From Chrysemys picta bellii (lineage: Eukaryota; Chordata; Testudines; Emydidae): 64,000 nt of DNA. The position numbers and the translations under genes are program-made. Shown piece by piece: positions 57,071 to 64,000 of this stretch. Within the stretch, counting starts at the first letter, position 1. Every line of letters begins with the position of its first letter. The notes beneath the pieces were generated by a model, which was not told the origin of the DNA, did not search any database, and saw only the letters and a list, made by a program, of their open reading frames with translations. The stretch is taken from positions 2,418,001 to 2,482,000 of the forward strand of contig NC_088800.1 of assembly GCF_011386835.1 (NCBI RefSeq). Reading direction: 5' to 3'.

Positions 57071-60000
57071 TGCTTGGTGTAGGAGATTGAATATGGCTAT
57101 GGAGTGTATTTAACGGTTTTTAGATGCTAGGCACCCTCGGCTCCCCTGAGGTCAAGAGACAACCATGCATTGGACTTCGAGTGTTTAGCATCTCTCTGTC
57201 CACCAGAGTGCAGAACTGGCGTGTGCACCAGCATGAACTGCCCATCAGGGAGAGCTGTGTGAGTGCAGTAGAGACTAGCAAGGGCTCTGCTGTGGTGATC
57301 ACTGACTGGGGAAGGGCGGGAAGGCCAACCCCATGAGTTCAGGAACAGGAGGGATTGGGATTATTTCCAGCCCTCTTTCAGTGTCTGCGCTGTCAGCCCA
57401 CACGCGCATCATGGCACCTCTGCTAGGAGAGCTGTGTCCTGAAAAGAGCTGGGGCTAGATCTCCGGGGGGTCAGGCAGCTGATCTGCTCCCTGGTACCCG
57501 TTGGAAAATACTGCTTCGAAGTTGGCTTTGCAGCCTCTCCTCTTGCCAGCAACTGACAAGCCCAGGGGACACCCCCCCTCCAAGGGGCAGCCGTGCCTTT
57601 CTTCTAGCCTGGAGTGTGTCAACGTCTAGGCCCTCTTAGCAAAACCAGTAGACTGTAGGTCACCGTCCAAGTGGAAATAGTGCACCGACAACGCTATAAA
57701 ATGGTGGTTTCTGTGCCCATCGTGTCACTTACTGGATTCTCTCCCACACAGCGCTGCCCTAGGTCAACATCTGCCTACGGGACCGGAGGCGTGTGAAGTA
57801 AGACTTGGCGGCTTCCCCTGGAAGGAAAGGACAGTGACCCGTGGACAGCAGAGCCGTTCTCGGCTATTGCAGCAGTGTGTTTGCTGTCCTCAGCCTGCGC
57901 GATCCCAGATGCGGAAGTCGATTTACAAGCAAGTTAAAACATGGATAAGCCTTGATCACAGCATGTGAACACAACGCACATTTCCAAGCAGTGAAACGCG
58001 CAGAGTGGGCACTCCCTCCCCCGCCTCCCGCTTGGGGAATTGAAATCAGAAGCATTTTTTTCTCCCCAGAGTATTGATCCATGGGGTCATTGCAACAACT
58101 GGGCATCACTGATGCTCCAGCCTCTCCTGTCTCCTCTTAACCCTTTCCCTTGTGCCATAGCAATCCCCGGCTGGCCACTCGGACCAGCGTTACGGTTGCT
58201 TTGTGCTACTGGAGTGGTGCAAAACAGCTGGATCTGGCCCGTTGCCATTGACTTACTCAGGCATGTGCTATTGTTTCTGAGCTAGTGACTCGAAGCACTT
58301 ACACAAGCTATTCCAGCTGGGAGCCAGGTTTGTTTCCTCAGTAGTGAGGACCATGGCCACCTGGGGAGAGCAAGGCTAAGAAAGAATTTGACTGTAGGAA
58401 GCTTTGCATAATTATACCACTAACCCTGTCAAATGTCAGGCAGCTGTTGAGAGGGCTGCCTGGTCTTTCCCAGAGAGAAGCCCCCCACTGACTCCTCACT
58501 CCCCCCCCTGTATGTGTGCACAATGATACAATTGTGATGTTGTATGATACCATCATAAATTACATGATTACACGCTGTTTCCCCCAGGACTGCGTGACAG
58601 GCGATGGTCTGTCCCTGCCCTCCCAGGCACCAGGAGCTGCTCAGACCACTTCTTTCCGTGTCCAGTCTGTATTTTATTCCCGCCCCTTCCACCAACACCT
58701 GAACCGTGCGACATCCCAGTTTGTGATCCCTACGGCTTTCTGTTCTTCTCTGGCAGGGCCTAGGACAAGAGCTCTCTCCTGCCCCTCCCTGGAACCCTTC
58801 CTTCCTGGCTTTTATCAGGGTTAACAGAGGGCTAATTAGTTCCTCACCTCCCCACCCTCTCCTCCTGATTTGCCAATTGCTCAATCGACCAGCACTTGGG
58901 ACACTAACCGAGGCCACAGTGCCCAGGGTGCTGACCCCTCTGGCAGGCCTCAGCCCTGGGGCACAGACTCGTGTGGTGCGCAGGAGGGGCCAGCTGTAGG
59001 GATGAGTCGAGGCTGCCCAGAGGAGACTCTCGTCTGCAGGGTCCTGCCTTGTTAGCTGGGGAGGTTGGAAGGGGTGTGGTGAATGAGGCAGGGACGTGCA
59101 GGGTGAGCCAGGCTGGCCTTGTGCTTAAGGCAGCTGCCATTTTTTATGTCGTGCATCTGAAAGTCCCGCTGGTCGCCGCTGCAAATCGGACAATGTGTTC
59201 TGTGCTGGGCGCGACTCAGTTAGTGCCGGGAACTGGGGGAGGGGTTTTCCTACAGTCACTGAGTGGCAGCCAGGCAGGGTGTTAGGGGCCTGGCCCAGGG
59301 CTCTGCACAATGTGAGCAATACCCCCCACCCCCGAACATCTCCTGCAGGGCTTCACTGGCCGGGGGCAACCTCCTGCCTCTGGCTCATTGACTCGGATAT
59401 TCTCAGTAACGTGGGGGAGCTCATCAGCTAGCGGGCAGGATGGGTCCTCCTCATCTTCCATGCCCAGCCGTTCACCGCTAGGGCTGACAAAGCAGGAGAT
59501 TGAAGGGCTGCCGGTTTGGGTTTTTATGCTGGAGTCTCCTGACAGTCTGTATAAGGCTCCTGAAGCGTGTGTGACGGCTGAGGCCTACGCCACGACTGTA
59601 ACGCAAGTAATAACACAGTCAAACCAAGAATCAAGCCCCTTTCTACTGGGCTATTTATATTTATAATGTATTGGTGCTCCTCCGGTGGCATCCAGACTCG
59701 TTACATCTCAAACCAGGGTTCAAGTAACAAGACTGAACGGTGAAAGGGAGCAAAGAGGCAGGCTTTAGATCAAGTGCAGGTAGGATTGATAATATTTAAA
59801 AACCGGATACTCCAGCAGGAGTGCCAGAACCTCCCCTGCCCCGCCTCTTCCCGAGGCTCCGCCCCCATTCACACCTTCCCCTGAGGCTCTGCCCCCATCC
59901 AGGCCTCTTTTCCCCTCCCACCCCCCTCGCTTGAGTCAGGAGGGACATGCCTGTGGAGCCGGGCTCGGAGCTGCAGCACCTGATGCAGGTAAGAGGTGGC

Positions 60001-60464
60001 TCTGGCGGAGTAGGGCCTGGTGTGGGCGATGACCCATCACCTCACCTCCGCCACCTGCAGTAACTGGACTTTTGGTGTCTGGTCAGTAGAACTGACCGGA
60101 TACTTTCAGGTCCCTTTTTGACTGGACTTTCTGGTCCAAAACCAGGCACCTGGTTACCCTCCGCACTGGTTTGGCTGGCAAGATTACCCGTGTTTTGCCT
60201 GGTACACTGTGATTGATGGACCATGAGAGAGGGTGAATGCCATGGTCACGTACCCCCCCCCACCCCCCCCAAAAAAGAACAGCCCATCTCCGGTCTTCAC
60301 AGGTGCAAAACATCCAGGTGTAGCTGGAGTCGTTCTGTCCCTCGCACCTTCCAATGAGCTGCCTCGCTCAGGGTGATGTTTGCCAACACCATTGCTGCCA
60401 GCTCGTCTGGAGGGGCCGGCCAGTCGGGCCTGCCTAGAAATCGTGGTAAAGGAGTAGGTGATTC
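57071..60464. other. Intergenic, GC-richer, no gene recognised
   Basis: No exon recognised. A C-rich low-complexity patch with CTCCGCCCCCATTCAC-type words lies at about 59820-59920. A possible short dispersed repeat (GGTCAGTAGAACTGACCGG palindrome-like core) lies at about 60060-60170, and C/A runs near 60250. Confidence 0.4.
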
Positions 60465-60709
60465 AAGGCAGATCTACACTTAAAACGCTGCAGCGCTTCA
60501 GGGAAGATACTACTACGTCAACAGGAGAACATCTCCCATTGGTGTAGTGAATTCACCTCCACGAGAGGTGGTTGCTATGTTGACGGGAGGGTTTCTATAG
60601 CTCGGTCTATACCAGGGTTATAGAAACTGTGTCGCTCAGCAGGGTGGATTTTTCACACCCCTGAGTGACGTAGTTAGCGCCAGGTAAGTTTATAGAGTTG
60701 ACCTGGCCT
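60465..60709. mobile_element. MITE-like DNA element
   Basis: Left end AAGGCAGATCTACACTTAAA pairs loosely with the complement of the right end TTTATAGAGTTGACCTGGCCT. The pattern is that of turtle non-autonomous DNA elements. No clear target duplication. Confidence 0.6.
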
Positions 60710-61161
60710 CAGTGACAGAGCAGGTGCATGATAATTGTGGTAGATTTGGGAGGCAGAAACGCACTGCCCTCCTACCCCCACCCAAGGGTGCTGACTGAAG
60801 ACTACCCAAGGACAGCAGTGGCTTGTTTGGTAGCCTCCAATCTAGGATCTGGTTCCTGTGAAGCCACCTGGATTGGCAGATTTGCCAACCCCAAGCAGTG
60901 TTTTAGCACCCAAAGCCTTTTTCTCGCTCTCTCATTTGTGAGATTTGAGGTTTTGTGCTTTTATGTGTTTGGGCTTTAAAAATGGAGTGTTGTTTCTCCA
61001 GACTCAGGTCATTCTTACACAAACTGCCCCATGTAAACCCGGGGTGAACCTGCCCTTAGCACTGGTCCAGGCCTCACTGAGCGAGGCCATGGGGCCCCAC
61101 CAGTTATAACAAATACATTGGACTTTTAGAGCATCTTTCTTTGAGGATCTGGCTGTGCCTG

Positions 61162-62021
61162 TGTCAGGGTTTCCTCCCCACTCTGAACTCTGGGGTACAG
61201 ATGTGGGGACCTGCATGAAAGACCCCCTAAGCTTATAAGTACCAACTTAGGTTAAAAACTTCACCAAGGCACAAATCCTTTCCTTGTCCTTGGATGGTAT
61301 TGCTGCCACCACCAAGTGATTTAGAGAAAAATTCAGGAAAAAGTCCACTTGGAGTCCCTATTTCCCCCAAATATCCCCCCAAGTCCCTTCACCCCCTTTC
61401 CTGGGGAGGCTTGAGAATAATATACTAACCAATAGGTTAACAAAGTGAGCACAGACCAGACCCTTGTCTTTTTATGTCACTAAAAATCAATCAGGTTCTT
61501 AAAAGAAGAACTTTATTATAAAGAAAAAAGTAAAAGAATCACACCTGCAAAATCAGGATGGAAGGTAACTTTACAGGATAATAAAAGATTTAAAACACAG
61601 AGGGCTCCCCTCTGGACTCAACCTCACAGTTACAAAAAACAGGAATAAAACTACTACTTAGCATAAGGAAAATTCATAAGCTAAAACAAAAGATAATCTA
61701 ATGCATTTCCTTGCCTTTACTTACAATTTCTGTAATTTTATATGGATCATTTCAGGCATCGTTTTAGGATCTGGTTTATCTGCTTGGTGTCTCTCTCTGT
61801 CCCAAGAGGGAACAAACAAAGAGCACAAACAAAACCTGCCCCCCGCTTCCCCCAGATTTGAAAGTATCTTCTTTCCACATTGGTCCTTCTGGTCAGGTGC
61901 CAACTAGGTTAATTGAACTGATTAACCCCTTGCAAGTAAGTGATTCTGTACCTCTGGCCAGGAGGGATTTTATGATACTGCATACATAAAGGTTGTTACC
62001 CTTCCCTTTATATTTATGACA
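61162..62021 (-). mobile_element. Solo LTR with perfect 5-bp TSD
   Basis: 860 bp with TGTCA...TGACA ends and GCCTG on both sides (61157-61161 and 62022-62026). AATAAA on the minus strand opposite the ACTTTATTATAAAG block near 61512 gives the orientation. The A-rich layout and TGTCA/TGACA ends are like, but not the same as, the 36157/42189 LTRs. The internal region has been lost, as after LTR-LTR recombination. Confidence 0.9.
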
Positions 62022-62049
62022 GCCTGCCAATCCCAGGGCTCACAACCCC

Positions 62050-62180
62050 TGCTACAAGTAGGCAAGTAGTGTTATATCATCCCCATGTTATAGCTGGGGA
62101 AATTGACTTGCCTAAGCGCACACAAGTTAGTGGCAGAACCTAGCATCCAATCCTGACTCTTGGTCCCATGCTCAGACCCC
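62050..62180 (-). repeat. MIR-like fragment
   Basis: TCCCCATGTTATAGCTGGGG, TTGACTTGCCTAAGCGCACAC and GTGGCAGAACC follow the complement of the MIR core. Confidence 0.6.
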
Positions 62181-62624
62181 CTGGACTGTGCTTGGCTGTC
62201 AGCTGTTCTTCCACAACTCAGATCCCCTTCCCCGACAGGTAGAGCAAGCGGCTGTGATATCTGTACCAGGAGAAGGCTGTTGTTATCCTGGCTGTTTTCA
62301 CTCTCTCTTCTGTTCTCAGCCCCTCACTTCTGCATTACTCCGACACAATTTGCCCTTCCCGAGCAGCAAAGCCTGAGCGGGCTAGAGCACAGGGAGTAGC
62401 CGCACAGCCCTGGTATGTAGGATGAGCTCATCCTTCTGACCGGCAGTGGGGCCCATTATGAGTGCAAATGGCTTTCCGCAGGTTTTTACACCTGACTGGA
62501 GCCCTGAGCCAGGCACTGGTGACTGCTGAGCCGTGGTGTTACCCTGCCATGCTAAACAATGGCCATCCTCGTGTTGTGGCTGCAGTAAGCGGAAGCGAGT
62601 GCGCCTGTTTCCACAGGTTCGCTC

Positions 62625-62740
62625 TTGCGTGCTAATCCCAGCTCCAGCACCGACTCACTGTGTGGCCTGGGGGACGTCCGGGCCCACCTCGGCCTCCGCT
62701 TCCCCCTCTGTGAGGTCTGGATAACAGTACTTGCCTTGCA
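62625..62740 (+). repeat. MIR fragment, forward
   Basis: AATCCCAGCTCCAGCACC, CACTGTGTGGCCTGGGGGAC, CCGCTTCCCCCTCTGTGAGG and ATAACAGTACTTGCC are successive blocks of the MIR consensus. Confidence 0.75.
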
Positions 62741-64000
62741 GGCCAGGCTGCTGGGCGGGGGTCTGTCTGCCCAGAGCAGCTGAGAGTTGTGAATTAGTTA
62801 TTTAGGCCATTTGGAAACTTGATTTGAGCCCTTCTGGGCTCCCCCCCCCCCACCATTTAAAGTGGAAGCTTACAAGGTTAATACAGTTTTCAGTACACCC
62901 CAGAATTGGCCTTCAACCCCTGTGCCGGCCAAGAGGGGCCTTCAAGTGTTGAAAGATGCCAAAGCTGAGTAGGCCCGGGCTCCCGCACTGGGGTGAGTGT
63001 GTGTGCGTGGCGTAAGGCAGCTGATGGGCTGAAGGTCGCTAAAGAGCTTTGGTTAGTTGGTTAAAAATCTGTTTCCAGGGTGACCCAAACTGTTCCTTTT
63101 CCGTGACAGACCCTGCAACCACCCTGCCCCAGAGGTGGGGCCGCATCCCAGCACAGGGTTAACATGTTCTCTCTCTGTTGGCACAGACAGCTGGAATATC
63201 CTGCCCCAAACATTGTTTCACCTTTTTCCTTCCTTCGCTGTAATCTGATGGTGATTTCCTGCCTTCGGTGGGGCTGGGTGCAGCCACGCTTTATTTTTAC
63301 TTCCCATTGCGTCATGCTGGTTTAGTTCCCACACGGCATAACAAATAAGGTCTTGTATGAAATCTAATTATTCCTCTGCCCTCTAAGCTTGTCCTATTCC
63401 ACAGAGCTCTGCTTCCCTGGAGCCGGCGGGCTGGTCACTGAACTTCCATTATTTTGTGCCCCCAGTCGGAATGCCATGGAACGGCCGCCTCGTTCGTCAC
63501 CCATCGCTCACCCTCTAACGGCAGATTGGAGCTGCTGATGTTCCCAGGGGGCTGATTTGAAAAGACAGGCTGGCATCTCTGGCCTCTCTCCCCCTTCGTG
63601 TACCATGGCATCCTTGTGGGTGAGGCTGAAGTTCTTTCGTTTCCTCTCTACCGGTGCTCCGGGAGCATGGCTTGTATGATGATTTGTGTGTGGTGTTGGG
63701 CATGGGTTTGCTTCTTTGCTTCCCTCTGTGGCTTCCCCGGCATGTTGCTTTTGCAGCTTAGCTGGGTGTTAAGGGACCCACACGCTTTTGGCCGTTGCCT
63801 GCCAAAAAGGAATTATTGTTGCTTTTCTTTTATTATTAATAATAATTAGTGCATGTCTTTGTCCAGCTACGTTGTAGAATAATTGACCTCTGTTGTCTGA
63901 TAACAAGGGATCCTAGTTTCCCGTGATAAACCCCCCCAAATTCTCTGATTTAAAAAAAAAAAAAACCATAAAAATTCACGATTAAAATGAAATGCTGAAT
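62741..64000. other. Intergenic, no gene recognised
   Basis: Moderate GC falling to AT-rich at the end, with a C-run near 62840 and an A-run near 63951. No supported exon. Confidence 0.4.

Noticed and set aside
43278..64000. CTSH or RASGRF1 exons, expected next to MORF4L1 by mammalian synteny
   Set aside because: No cathepsin active-site or RasGEF motif could be read on either strand; the neighbours may start beyond the window.

Overview
This is vertebrate nuclear DNA, most likely from a cryptodiran turtle. Several copies of a tRNA-headed SINE that looks like the turtle Cry I / 'tortoise Pol III' family are present, together with many CR1 LINE fragments and short hAT-type elements. There is one recognisable host gene, no prokaryotic feature and no RNA gene I can support.

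Host gene. MORF4L1 (MRG15) lies on the + strand. Ten coding exons run from 7708 to 35371, all with canonical GT/AG introns and consistent phase. They add up to 885 nt (294 codons plus stop), which is what remains of a 323-codon MRG15 isoform after its first 29 codons. The start codon, promoter and first exon(s) lie before position 1, so bases 1-7707 are intron. The chromodomain exons are at 7708 and 10493, a 26-nt micro-exon is at 22609, and the MRG domain is on the exons from 24470 to 35371. Two AATAAA signals end the 3' UTR near 35.98 kb.

Introns. The introns carry CR1 copies (3.6-7.0 kb, 20.05-22.2 kb, 25.0-25.8 kb, a degenerate one near 30 kb). They also carry hairpin-like SINE pairs (4.9-5.3 kb, 14.3-14.9 kb), hAT-type non-autonomous elements with 8-bp target duplications (13.5, 19.1, 34.2 kb), other MITE-like insertions and LTR-like sequence (25.9-26.8 kb).

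Main mobile element. About 180 bp past the MORF4L1 poly(A) signal begins a 7.1-kb LTR retrotransposon in minus orientation (36157-43277). Its two 1,089-bp LTRs look identical, and it has a polypurine tract, a candidate primer-binding site and a 1,490-codon open frame. The frame encodes gag (with a SCAN-like capsid and a CCHC knuckle), protease, integrase, reverse transcriptase and RNase H, in that order. Integrase ahead of RT in a Ty3/Gypsy-type polymerase is the unusual Gmr1-like arrangement. The element looks young, although the gag N-terminus appears to be split by a frameshift and I see no target-site duplication.

Downstream (43.3-64 kb). No further gene is recognised. This part is dominated by CR1 fragments on both strands, two more hAT-type elements with 8-bp duplications (49.1 and 51.4 kb), a SINE fragment, MIR-like pieces, a MITE and a solo LTR with a perfect 5-bp duplication (61.16-62.02 kb). 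One splice-flanked 35-codon open segment (52951-53055) is noted as a weak exon candidate.
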